64,000 nucleotides of DNA, taken from positions 1,302,001 through 1,366,000 of the forward strand of contig JAPFFF010000030.1 in assembly GCA_039105265.1 (NCBI GenBank). The letters are read 5' to 3'. Source of the stretch: Tritrichomonas musculus (taxonomy: Eukaryota; Parabasalia; Tritrichomonadida; Tritrichomonadidae). Positions 20,691-30,569 of the stretch are shown here, in pieces; position 1 is the stretch's first letter, and every line of letters starts with the position of its first letter. The notes beneath the pieces were generated by a model, which was not told where the DNA came from, ran no database searches, and worked only from the letters and a program-made list of their open reading frames with translations. A program made the translations under genes and the position numbers.

Positions 20691-21081
20691 TTATTAAAAT
20701 ATAGATTTTAATTATTTTCGTTTTTTTATGCTTTATACTCACAAAACATGTTTCAAATAAAAAAATAAGGGGAAATTAAGAAAAATTTAATTAAAATTAA
20801 TCACAATTTAAATCATACTTAATCCAAAGACTTTTAAGATAAACATTATTCTTTAAATCAATTATATATCTACCATATTTCCATTTGTTGAGCCTCTTGA
20901 ATTAATTTATGATCAAAGATCTTTAAAAAGTCTACATATTTAATATCCTATAATATTGGTAATAAATAATAAATCATTTTGATAAATCTGAAAAGGGAAG
21001 TTAATTATCAAATACTGCTATTATTTTGTTTATAATTTCAAATTAAAATGGTAATTGTTTTGTCTAATTGAAAGAATGTAA
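20691..21081. other. intergenic, AT-rich
   Basis: No feature seen between the Myb gene and the tRNA-Ser. Confidence 0.5.
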
Positions 21082-21163
21082 GACACGATGGCCGAGTGGT
21101 TAAGGCGTGGGATTAGAGTCCCCATGGGTTTATCCCGCATCAGTTCGAATCTGGTTCGTGTCG
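21082..21163 (+). tRNA. tRNA-Ser (AGA)
   Basis: Class II tRNA with a long variable arm (TGGGTTTATCCC). The acceptor stem GACACGA/TCGTGTC is perfect. The A box TGGCCGAGTGG and B box AGTTCGAATCT are present. Anticodon loop TTAGAGT gives AGA, with one A-C mismatch at the base of the loop. A run of eight or more T from 21164 is the RNA polymerase III terminator. Confidence 0.93.
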
Positions 21164-21552
21164 TTTTTTTTTCTCCTTGTATTTCAAAATATCTTTAAAA
21201 ATAAAAGTCTCTTCTAATATGACATGAAATCAGTTTGAAGTCTATTTTGGAGACATTATTAAAAGATTGTTTATCAAATAGAAATCTGTTTGCCTTTAAC
21301 GCATATCTATAATATATTTGATTCGAAGCCAAAAAGATTTTTTTTTTTTTTTTGATTTTTTATTCATATTATATTTTTTAATAACAGTAATAAAAATTAA
21401 ATGTATAATTATTAAAATAAAATAATAGTTTAAAATAAAGATATTTTTAAAATAAAAAAACGATGGGAAAATATCAATTTCTTTTCTGCGACGTTTTGAA
21501 AAAGTTCAAAATATCTATTCAATTCTATAAAATTACTTCAATTCTTTATTCA

Positions 21553-21557
21553 TCACT
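21553..21557 (+). promoter_or_regulatory. initiator of the diflavin reductase gene (decides the start)
   Basis: TCACT lies just before the ATG at 21559 and inside the longer frame that opens at 21463. It therefore supports 21559 as the start, with a leader of about 4 nt. Confidence 0.55.
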
Positions 21558-21558
21558 T

Positions 21559-23187
21559 ATGTCTTCAATAATTATTGCATATGGCTCCTTTAAAGGAAAA
21601 GGCCAAGGATTTGCTAATGAACTTGCGCTTAAATATGGCATAGATGCTATTCCAATGAATGAAGTTAGAATTGACCAGGTAATGTCCGCAGGAATATGCA
21701 TTTTTATTGTTTCAACCTTTGGCAAAGGTGTCTTCCCAGAGAATGCTGAAAAATTTTATGCAAATCTCCAACAAAGTAAAGCTGATTTAAGTAATGTTCG
21801 TTATGCAGTTTTAGGCCTAGGCTCATCAAAACACAAACTGTACGATCAAGCCGGACGTGACTTATATAAAGAACTCCAATCTCACAATGCACAACCGTTA
21901 TGTCCTTTATATGAAGTTGATTCTCGAGCCGCAGATTTAGGCATTTCTTCATATTTGAAATGGACCCGTGAATTAGAATCATTTTTACCAATTTCAGGTT
22001 CAAAAGGTATCAAAGAATCATTCAAATTAACGCAAGTTTCACAAAATGAATATCATCAAGTACCTCCAAAAGATTACAGCTATACACATATAGTAGAAAG
22101 TTCTTTACTTTTAAGTGGCAGTTCAACCCATACTTCTCATATGTACACATTACAACTTCCCGAAAATATTAAATATTTAGCAGGCGATCATTTTGACATC
22201 TTACCACGAAACGATGAAAATCTTGTCTCAAAAGCCATATCATCATTACATCTCAGTGCAGAACAAGTTTACAAAGTCGAGACAACTCGAAAAGATTGTT
22301 TAATTCCAGAAATTATTTCAATACAAGAATTGTTTGGTCAATATATTGACCTTCAAGGTCTTCCGACTCAATTTATGATAAAGGCCTTTAGAGATGCTGC
22401 TGAGGAGAATCATAATTCTGAAGGAAAAGAAAAATTACTCAAATTGAATGACCCAGATGAGCTCACAAAATTCCTTGAAAAAACGAGCGTTTTTGAATTC
22501 ATCACAGAATTTTCTGTTTACGGCGTTCCATCATTGAATGTTCTTGTCAGTGTTCTGCCACTGATGTCACCGCGCACATACTCGGTTAGTACAGCACCGA
22601 ACGATGAAAACAAGGCAAAAATTATGGTGACAGACATCGTTTACGGAAACAATAAAATCGGCCTTTGCACAGGCTTCCTTTCTCGTGCCGACCAGAAGAC
22701 ACAGATACCGTTGAAAGTGATCAAAGGCGTCTATAATCAAGAACAAGACGTGCCAATGCTTCTGTTCGGTGTCGGTGTTGGCATTGCTCCTTTGTGCTCT
22801 GTTATTGAAGACCGAAGAAAAAGAAACTTCAAAAGTCCAACCGTTTTGTTCTTCGGTTGGAGACATGAAGATGAGTCAAGGCCTCTTCTCCAGATGATTG
22901 AGAAACTGAAAGAAGATGGCGCTCTAACAGACGCAAAATGCGGATTCTCGAGAGATCACGAGGGAAGGAAGTACTACATTTACGACCTGCTAAATGATAA
23001 CAAAGAGTTGGTTTGGAACTACTGGAAAAACCCAGAAACAGCCGTGTACTATTGCGGTCCAGCTCTCGGAATCCCGGAAAAATTAAAAGATGGATTAGAA
23101 GGAATTATTGTAGAAAAGAAAGGATGCTCAGCTGACGAGGCTGCTAAGGCGTGCAAGAAGCACACATGGTATCTTGAATCATTTTAA
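21559..23187 (+). CDS. diflavin NADPH reductase (cytochrome P450 reductase-like)
   Basis: Passes electrons from NADPH through FAD and FMN to a one-electron acceptor. From 21559 the protein has 542 residues. The flavodoxin domain starts at once (IIIAYGSFKGKGQGFANELA, then STFGKGVFPENA and VLGLGSSKHKLYD). The FAD domain has RTYSVSTAP and GLCTGFLS, and the NADPH domain has FGVGVGIAPLCSVIEDRR, LFFGWRHEDESRPL and YYCGPALG, ending in an aromatic tail (HTWYLESF) where the stacking Trp/aromatic of this family sits. Canonical P450 reductases carry an N-terminal membrane anchor; here the chosen start removes 32 residues and leaves a soluble enzyme, so a Tah18-like or hydrogenosomal role is as likely as a P450 partner. 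The final third is richer in GC than the first. Confidence 0.93.
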   Translation: MSSIIIAYGSFKGKGQGFANELALKYGIDAIPMNEVRIDQVMSAGICIFIVSTFGKGVFPENAEKFYANLQQSKADLSNVRYAVLGLGSSKHKLYDQAGRDLYKELQSHNAQPLCPLYEVDSRAADLGISSYLKWTRELESFLPISGSKGIKESFKLTQVSQNEYHQVPPKDYSYTHIVESSLLLSGSSTHTSHMYTLQLPENIKYLAGDHFDILPRNDENLVSKAISSLHLSAEQVYKVETTRKDCLIPEIISIQELFGQYIDLQGLPTQFMIKAFRDAAEENHNSEGKEKLLKLNDPDELTKFLEKTSVFEFITEFSVYGVPSLNVLVSVLPLMSPRTYSVSTAPNDENKAKIMVTDIVYGNNKIGLCTGFLSRADQKTQIPLKVIKGVYNQEQDVPMLLFGVGVGIAPLCSVIEDRRKRNFKSPTVLFFGWRHEDESRPLLQMIEKLKEDGALTDAKCGFSRDHEGRKYYIYDLLNDNKELVWNYWKNPETAVYYCGPALGIPEKLKDGLEGIIVEKKGCSADEAAKACKKHTWYLESF

Positions 23188-23476
23188 ATCCATTTAATAA
23201 AAAAGCAAAATATTAATTAAATATTTCATATATTTGTTTTGATTTTTATGAAAAAATAAGCTAATCAAATGATAAAAATCAGACAACCTGAAGAAAATAG
23301 AATCTCTAGATTGGTGTAATGTGATCGTTAATTTTACAATTTAATTCAAAAAGTGAGAAATAAAAAAGTAAAGAATTGTCTTCAAATACGGAATTCAAAA
23401 TAAAATTAAAAAAAAAAACCAATTTTATTAATAAATTTAATTCAAATGCAGTTAATTTTCACCTCAAAAAGTTGGA
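23188..23476. other. 3' flank of the reductase gene
   Basis: Short AT-rich spacer with no feature seen before the target duplication of MITE C. Confidence 0.4.
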
Positions 23477-23484
23477 TGCTAGAC

Positions 23485-24286
23485 AGAACGTAGGAAACTA
23501 TGCCGTTTATAATTTTTATTAATGGAATGCTATTAAAAATCATTAAATATTGAATATTACACTTTTATTTTTTAAATAGTTATTTTAAAATAATATTTTA
23601 ATAATTTAAATCTGTTAAATTTATTAATATTATTATTTTTCGCGAGAAATTTATATTCTTTTTTACAAAAATTGAGAACTTTACACGATTTTCTCTCAAA
23701 TTTAAACACTTTGTTTCTCTTTGATTTTATAACAGATTTTTGAATATTTTGTCAAGCCATTATTATATGCAGTATTTTATAAGATATCATATTTTCATTA
23801 AATTCTGTGCGCTACATTTTTTGAAATGAAAAATTAATCAGATATTTCAACGATTTTATTGAAATAATCGATTTTTAACTGACAATTTTTATAATTATAA
23901 AATTATTTGATATTATTTCCATGAATTACTATAATTGCCGAAATTTTCACATTCATTAAATAATGCAATGCAATCTTCAAAAGTCCATAACCCATGAATA
24001 CATAGTATGTGTTGCATAATTAAAATAAATACACAATATTTTTAAGATAAAAATATTAATATATTTCATTAATTTCCAACTTTTTACGAAAAAATACTAA
24101 TAGGTTAAATATTTACTTATTACGATCAATATTTGAATTCAAAAATAGTTTTTTTATTTATATATATCTTATCTTCAAGCGCATAAATCACAATATAATT
24201 AATAATTTAAATTTAATATCTATTAATAAATATTTAAATTGATTTATAAATATTTTTGTTATGAATTTCATAGTTACCTACGTTCT
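23485..24286. mobile_element. MITE C: 802-bp inverted-repeat element with 8-bp target duplication
   Basis: Ends AGAACGTAGGAAACTATG (23485-23502) and its inverse CATAGTTACCTACGTTCT (24269-24286) differ at one base. The 8-mer TGCTAGAC occurs immediately outside both ends (23477-23484 and 24287-24294), a clean target duplication in non-repetitive sequence. There is no coding content. The end sequence differs from those of MITEs A, B, D and E, so this is a separate family. Confidence 0.9.
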
Positions 24287-24493
24287 TGCTAGACAGTTTT
24301 ATATAATTATATTCAAAAGGCCAGGGACAAACTTTTTCAATATAAAAAGTCAAAGATGTACATTTTTTAACGGTGATGCAGATTGCCCCTATCTTTAATT
24401 TTTTTTAATCTCATTTATTATTGTGTAAGGTATCTTGCTTATTTGTTATAATTTAAAAAAATTCTTAAGATAAAAAATTAAAAGCATTTTAAG

Positions 24494-25286
24494 TTAAGGA
24501 CGTGGTAGGACCAAATATAATCTCATTTTTGTATGTAAAATATCTCATTTAATATTTATTATCACAAAACTTTATCAATTAAATTGCATTAACATTTAAA
24601 TATATAATACTATTTTATCAATAATTTCAAAAATTATCCCAGAAGACAATTTGCTGTCATTCAATTTTAATGATATCGGACCTGTTGAAGTATAAATTTT
24701 TGAATAAAAAAGTAAATGAATTAAAAAAACACTCAATAGGAAATATTCAACAAATGCTTAATTTTGATATATTAATAGTTCAAGTGCTACATTTGTGAAT
24801 TCGCATACTTCTATTCATTTGAAAGTTATGAATTTTGCTAAACCACTTTTTTTATCACCTCATTAAGATTGAATTTTAATGTATGCAATAAATAATATTA
24901 TAGTAAACTTACAAATATCCCAAAATTAAACTCTATTTAAGAAAAAAGTATAAAAAATTTTTTCAGAATATTGATGATCATTAAAATTTTTTTTTAAATT
25001 ATGTAATTTTGGTCAATAGGAAAAGTGAGCAAGCATGTATATATTTAATAAAAACCATTTATTTTTTGATTAATAAAGTCGTTCTGATGTTCTATTCATT
25101 TTAATGTCATTTTTAATTTGGATGCTTTTCTTTCATATACATAGGAGATCTCATTTATTATTGATTTATTTTAATAAATATCAAATATATAATATAATAA
25201 TATATTTTAGAACTACAATAACAAATTATTTAAGGAGATATTTACACATAAAATTCAAATTATATTTGGTCCTACCACGTCCTTAA
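24494..25286. mobile_element. MITE D: about 790-bp inverted-repeat element
   Basis: A 28-bp inverted repeat, TTAAGGACGTGGTAGGACCA and onward, stands at 24494-24521 and 25259-25286 without mismatch. If the element proper is GGACGTGG...CCACGTCC, it is flanked by TTAA on both sides, as in piggyBac-type insertions. Alternatively the 8-mer AAAAGCAT (24480-24487 and 25286-25293) is the duplication and the left end has gained a few bases. No transposase ORF. Confidence 0.75.
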
Positions 25287-25309
25287 AAAGCATCAATGAG
25301 ATTAACGTC

Positions 25310-25695
25310 TTTGTTTTAATTTTTTTACTAAAAACTAAAATATCTCAAAAAATATCATTATTCAACTTTTTTAATTTAAACATTTCTAATACGCATGTGA
25401 TATTAATAATTATTATTTTAGTTATAATAAGGTATGATAAAAAAATGCAAATAATTTGTCATATTTGAACCATCATTTTTTCAAAATTGGCCAGTCCAAA
25501 CAGCTTGAAAATTAAGTGTTTTGAGCGTGAATTTAGAAAATGTGGGATCATCACGATGTTGATTTGAAATAATTGGAGATAATAAATATATTTATTCACA
25601 AATATTTTTTGATTTTAGACCAATTAAATTTAAAAGTATTAAATATTTAGTAAGATATTTATACTTTTTTTGACTGACTTTAATTATAATGAAAA
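25310..25695. other. intergenic, AT-rich
   Basis: No gene seen between MITE D and the 3' end of the discoidin gene. Confidence 0.4.
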
Positions 25696-27603
25696 TTAAA
25701 AGTAACTTCCAAAAAGATCAAAGTGGTAAAATTTAAAATATGAGTTATCACTCCAGTTTTTGTCTGTTTGAACGAGTCTCACAAATCTGGTTGGCGGACT
25801 TGGAGGCGGAAATTCATAGATGTCAAGTTGTCCATGCTCGTTTTCTGTCTCCTCGTTAATTTCGATCAGCGTTGTCCATGACGACTCTGGCTTACTCGAG
25901 TCATCTGTGCAAATCACTTTGTAGCTCCTCAGCTTGCCTGAACTACACCTCTTGAGTCTGAAACCGTTAAGAACAGCTGTTCCTCGTGTCAGCTCAACTT
26001 GAAACCACGAATTTTCTCTAGGATAAGTGCTAATATTGTGTTCTGCATTGAGTGAGTGGAAACTGTTGAAGTCAAAATGTGAAGCAGAAATGGTGACTGG
26101 ACACTTGTGCGGGTCTTCGTTTTCACTCTCGCCAACAAGTGTCGCAAAGACTCCTCTTGAATACTTCGGGTCTGTTGATAAAAGTTCAATTCCTCTGATG
26201 TGTAGAAAATTGCTGCCATCGTCCCAGTTCGGTCCTGTCTGTGTGAAGCGAACTTTTCTGCCTCGAATTGGTGCAAAGCTGACTGTCATGTCTTTGTGTT
26301 CACCATTCAGTTCTCTCGCTTCTTTTATTGATATCACTGTTTCGCCTCCAACTGAAATGTCAAATGACTTAGGAAAATCTTTATTAGCTGAAAATATTCT
26401 GACGCCACTGATCGTGACTGCTGCCTCAAGTTCAAATTCAATGAAGAAATCTCCAGAATTGTTTGTGCCAAAGCTATCATCAGTGTGAGGAAGAAGGAGG
26501 CTGTAGATGTCAGATGATGACTGAGATGCGACGAAGAGTCTGTCGAAGGGAGTTTTCTGTTTGTCCTTCAGCTGCGCAAGAATTCCTGGTCCTTCCTTGC
26601 TCAATTCGGTTTTGAAATATCTTCTGCACGACAAGAGAATCTCTGATTTCATTGATTGAATTTCAGATTCTTTTTCACTTTCAATTCTTACTAGTTCTGT
26701 TTTCAATGATGAAATCTCATCATTTTTATCTTGAATTGCCTTATCAGAAATTGTTGTTTGAGAAATCAGTTTTGACTCAAGAGATGAAATTTCATCCGAC
26801 ATCCGATCTTTAATCATTCTTAACTCTTCATTTTCTTTCTCAATTTCTTCCCTTTTATTTCGTTCTTCTTTCAATATTTCCGAAAAAGTTGAAACAATTG
26901 AAACGTCAATGAATCGAAAATCAATTTTTTCTACATAATTATGAATTATATCATCAACGATTTCGATGCTTTCTTTATCAATCCTCAAAAATGCGAGAAA
27001 AACTGATGCTTCTCTGCCGTGATGATTAATCATTTTCATAATAAATTTGTTGATTTCTTCAGATTTTATTTCTTGTGAATTTTTCTTTGAATATTTGGCC
27101 ATAATGCGATACATTTGAGAAATGGGAAGTTTTAATAATTCGTCTTTGTCGATGTAGTAAGAGAAATTGTCAGAAATAATATCTTCATATGTATCTTTTT
27201 TGAATGTTGAATCATATCGGCATATTGATAAAATTTTTATTGCGAGTTCTTCTTGACGTGAAGAAATATATTCGGTCGTATCTTCTCGTAATTCTTCAAT
27301 TTCGTATTTCATGGACAAGTAATGAAGTGGGATGACATTTTCATCATCAAATTGAACTTCTTTCTGCTGAACATAATTAATGAAACAAATAATAGTATCT
27401 TCTTGAAAATTTAATTGATCACCAATATCATCATCAATAATATCGATATTTTTAGTAAATTGAATTTCTTCTGCTTTTTTTAAAAAGTAATTTGAAGAAA
27501 GCAAGAAAAAATTGATTTTGAAAGGATAATATCTGTTTTTATAAACGAAATTATGGGTATCTGGGAATTCTTTCCTACTTCGAAAAATCTTTTGGCTTAA
27601 CAT
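25696..27603 (-). CDS. BTB-like / coiled-coil / double discoidin (F5/8C) protein
   Basis: 635 residues with a modular layout. Residues about 10-110 look like a divergent BTB/POZ module (FVYKNRYYPFKINFFLLSSNYF...LHYLSMKYEIEELREDT). Residues 115-235 are helical and BACK-like. Residues 245-335 form a coiled coil (EERNKREEIEKENEELR). Two galactose-binding/discoidin-type domains follow: 350-485 (GDFFIEFELEAAVTISGVRI, then GRKVRFTQTGPNW) and 500-635 (NSWFQVELTRGTAVLNGFRL, then TRFVRLVQTDKNW). No signal peptide or membrane helix is present, so the discoidin domains are predicted to work inside the cell, possibly as an adaptor (inference). The discoidin half is clearly GC-richer than the BTB half. 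The context before the ATG is TCACC, only a partial initiator match. Confidence 0.85.
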   Translation of the reverse strand: MLSQKIFRSRKEFPDTHNFVYKNRYYPFKINFFLLSSNYFLKKAEEIQFTKNIDIIDDDIGDQLNFQEDTIICFINYVQQKEVQFDDENVIPLHYLSMKYEIEELREDTTEYISSRQEELAIKILSICRYDSTFKKDTYEDIISDNFSYYIDKDELLKLPISQMYRIMAKYSKKNSQEIKSEEINKFIMKMINHHGREASVFLAFLRIDKESIEIVDDIIHNYVEKIDFRFIDVSIVSTFSEILKEERNKREEIEKENEELRMIKDRMSDEISSLESKLISQTTISDKAIQDKNDEISSLKTELVRIESEKESEIQSMKSEILLSCRRYFKTELSKEGPGILAQLKDKQKTPFDRLFVASQSSSDIYSLLLPHTDDSFGTNNSGDFFIEFELEAAVTISGVRIFSANKDFPKSFDISVGGETVISIKEARELNGEHKDMTVSFAPIRGRKVRFTQTGPNWDDGSNFLHIRGIELLSTDPKYSRGVFATLVGESENEDPHKCPVTISASHFDFNSFHSLNAEHNISTYPRENSWFQVELTRGTAVLNGFRLKRCSSGKLRSYKVICTDDSSKPESSWTTLIEINEETENEHGQLDIYEFPPPSPPTRFVRLVQTDKNWSDNSYFKFYHFDLFGSYF

Positions 27604-27712
27604 TGTATATGGTGATAAAAATTTTAAACAGCCATTTATTTATTCAAAATAATAAGACAAAATTTTAGGCATTAAAACTTTTTGTGTAAAAATTTTTCTC
27701 AACCATTTTATT

Positions 27713-28824
27713 AGAAGGGGCGAAGATCTTCGACCGTTAACCTTTTTCATTTTATGATAGTTATATGGCAATATTAATTATTTATTTATAATGAATACAT
27801 TTTTAAAAATATATTTGAACAAATGTTATAAGCATTAATGTGCAAAAAATTCAAGATAATGCTTTTTTAAATCAAAAAAATTGAATGAAATACTAGAACC
27901 ATTTAAAAAAAATTTTACCAATTTTTGGCTAAAATATTGAAGCCATAAAATATCCTTAGAGTTGTAATAAAGATAAAGGCAATTTTAAAGTTTTTTGACT
28001 GGTCTTTTATGAGAAAATGTTCATTTAATTATATTCCGCATTCCGATGTCAACTCTGAATTTAATTTATATATTCATTTTACTATTATTATATGCTGTAT
28101 CAATTTCATAATATTGGATATTTTTATTAATCATCTAAAATAATCTAGATATTAGTGTTTAAATACGATAATCTGAGAAATTTGATTTTTTAAACAATTT
28201 TTTTATATGAAACAAAATGCCCCTATCCAATATATACATGTTTTCATACTTTTTAACAAGTGTATATTAATATGCAATATATTGATATAAAATCGTATGC
28301 CAATTTATATGGCCAATCTTTTGATATCAAAATTTATTTTTTAATATTTGGATTTTTAGAACAAATAATATTAAATATTTAATCAATAATCGAGATTATT
28401 TAAAATACAAAAAGAATTATCTTTAAATTTTAAGCATATATCCAAAAAACAACGAATAAGAATTATAAGAAAAAAATTCAATGAATTCAAAAAGTTTGGA
28501 AATTTTATAAAAAAATCATAAAATCTCTTGAATGCACACTTTTTGAGAGAAAAAACTCAAAAAGTGAATTCAATTCAGAGATTTACGAATTTTCTTCCTA
28601 ACTTTTTGTGAGCTAGCGCTCACAAAAAGTTATACGGGAAATTAAACCGTTTTTTAATTTGGTCAATATTTACTTACACGATTAACAATTCAATGATTTT
28701 TATATAAATAAAAATATTTATAAAAATGAATACAATTTGGAAAAATAATCTTAACAGCAAATAAATATAATGATATAAAATTATAAAATGAATCGTATTG
28801 AAAATCAGGAGCTTCGCCCCTTCT
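27713..28824. mobile_element. MITE E: 1.1 kb inverted-repeat element with 8-bp target duplication
   Basis: Ends AGAAGGGGCGAAG (27713-27725) and CTTCGCCCCTTCT (28812-28824) are perfect inverses, and weaker pairing continues inward. ATTTTATT flanks both ends (27705-27712 and 28825-28832). The interior has no gene but includes a 14-bp-stem hairpin at 28600-28631 and the palindrome CGAAGATCTTCG near the left end. Confidence 0.85.
28600..28631. repeat. strong hairpin, 14-bp perfect stem
   Basis: AACTTTTTGTGAGC (28600-28613) and GCTCACAAAAAGTT (28618-28631) are separated by TAGC. It lies inside MITE E. Confidence 0.85.
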
Positions 28825-28832
28825 ATTTTATT

Positions 28833-29562
28833 TATAAATTCAAGAAACAAATATAAGTAAAAAAAAAAAAAAAAAAAAAAAAAATAAGTTTTTATGAATA
28901 TTATTATTTCAAAAATATAAAGAATAACTGAGCTTCACAGTCCATTAAGGTGAGCAATCAGCTTCACAACGAAGAAACAAATAATTTTTTTCATACAAGT
29001 TCAATAAGGATTTTTGGATTAGTTAGAGAAATTCATTGAAAAGAGAAATTTAAAAAAAAAAAAAAAAAAAAACATTTTATATTTACAACTAGAATACTTT
29101 AGCAAACATGAGATGCCGATTTCAACGCATTTAGTATGATAGCGTATGAGCTTATGATGAAAGAGAAACTGTACCAATTTATTAGAGACAAAGACAATGT
29201 CAAGCAAGTCCGAGAATGGAAACATCCATAATTCAAGAGCAAGTCATTCATGTCCTACATACTGAAAGGAAATTGCCTGCCAGATAACTATTCAAAAAGA
29301 CAAACATTCAAACAAATAAATACTCAATTAAAAGAAGATCCTTCTTTTATCAAGCATCTTGCTCTCTTTGGATCTACAAAGAGCATGAAAAGTTCCACCG
29401 ATATCACAATAAAAAGCTCCGAAGAAGCCACCAAACACTACAGTCGATGCTCGTCTACGTAGACATCTAACTATAAAAAAAAAAGTCTGTGAAAAGCGTG
29501 TCAAGATTTATATGAATTTAAAAATTTTGTTTATTAAATTATTATGACTTTCGTATCTTTGC
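28833..29562. other. spacer with A-runs and an unassigned ORF
   Basis: Contains long A tracts (28858-28885 and 29053-29071). A plus-strand ORF at 29250-29462 encodes a 70-residue product (with KHLALFGSTKSMK) that vaguely recalls ankyrin/DUF3447 sequence. I could not place it with confidence. Confidence 0.3.
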
Positions 29563-30360
29563 TTAATCCAAGATCTCCTGATTTACTGAAGCTGGAATTG
29601 TTATTTGAGTAAGTGACCAGCATCTTTCAAACGCATCTTTGCCAATTGACTTTACAGATGAAGGAATTGTGATATCTAGTAATGATGTGCAGTTGTAAAA
29701 TGCAGATTCTCCAATTTCAATAAATGAAGAAGGTATTGAAATTTCTCTAAGTGCAGTGAGCAAAAGCAAGTCTATTTATTTTTTCCAATGATGAAGGCAA
29801 TTCAATTTTCTCCAATGATGAGCAACCCTCAAAACCGAAACAATCAATTGTTTTAAGCAAAGGGGAGATAGTTATTTTAGTTAATGCACTGCAAAGATCA
29901 AAACTACGTGCTCCTGTATAAGTTACCGAAGGAGGAATTGTTATTTCCTTTAACGATTTACATGCATCGAACACAGAATCCTTTGTTTCATTCAATTTAC
30001 AAAGAATTTCAAGTATTGACATCTTTTTGATTGATTCGCATCCATTAAAAGCAAAATCGCCTATTGAAGTCAATGTTGTTGGAAGTAGCAGTTGTTCAAG
30101 TGATTCACATGCACTAAAGCAATAGGAGTCAATTGATTTGACAGTTTGTGGAATGTCTAAATGCTTCAAAGAAAAACAGCAAAAGAATGAACTACGGCAA
30201 AGTGAAGTACAAAATGGTGGCAAATTTATATGTTTCAAACTTTCGCATCCAAAGAAAAGATAATCATCAATTATAGTTAATGCTGGTGAGAGTTTGACTT
30301 TCTTAAAATAATTCGTCTTAATTGCTTCTTGTTGTGATAGTATATAATAAATGCGAAGAT
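29563..30360 (-). pseudogene. BspA-like leucine-rich repeat gene, broken
   Basis: On the minus strand the region encodes repeats of the BspA/TpLRR type (for example SLEQLLLPTTLTSIGDFAFNG, SSVKSIGKDAFERC). One frame covers 29747 up to about 30360 and a second covers 29563-29769, so a frameshift lies near 29750-29770. The upstream end (about 30240-30360) continues with similar sequence but no start codon or initiator, so the 5' end is missing too. Proteins of this family are surface or cytosolic repeat proteins with proposed binding roles in trichomonads. It is followed on the same strand, upstream, by a DUF3447 remnant. Confidence 0.85.
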
Positions 30361-30569
30361 GCTGTATTTAAAAAAAAAAATCAAATATGTGAAATTATAT
30401 GAAAATAAAGAATGATTTTAATTCCATGAAATAATAATCAAGAAATTTTATGAAGAATAAATTATTGAAAATTCCATTCAATTTTTTAATTCAAAATTTG
30501 ATGAAAAAAGAATTTTTTTTTTTTTCAAATTATTTGGGCTTCAATATCATCCTTCCTTGAATTTATGTA

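Noticed and set aside
29250-29462. Plus-strand 70-codon ORF with KHLALFGSTKSMK
   Set aside because: A faint ankyrin/DUF3447 resemblance only; too short and too weak to call.
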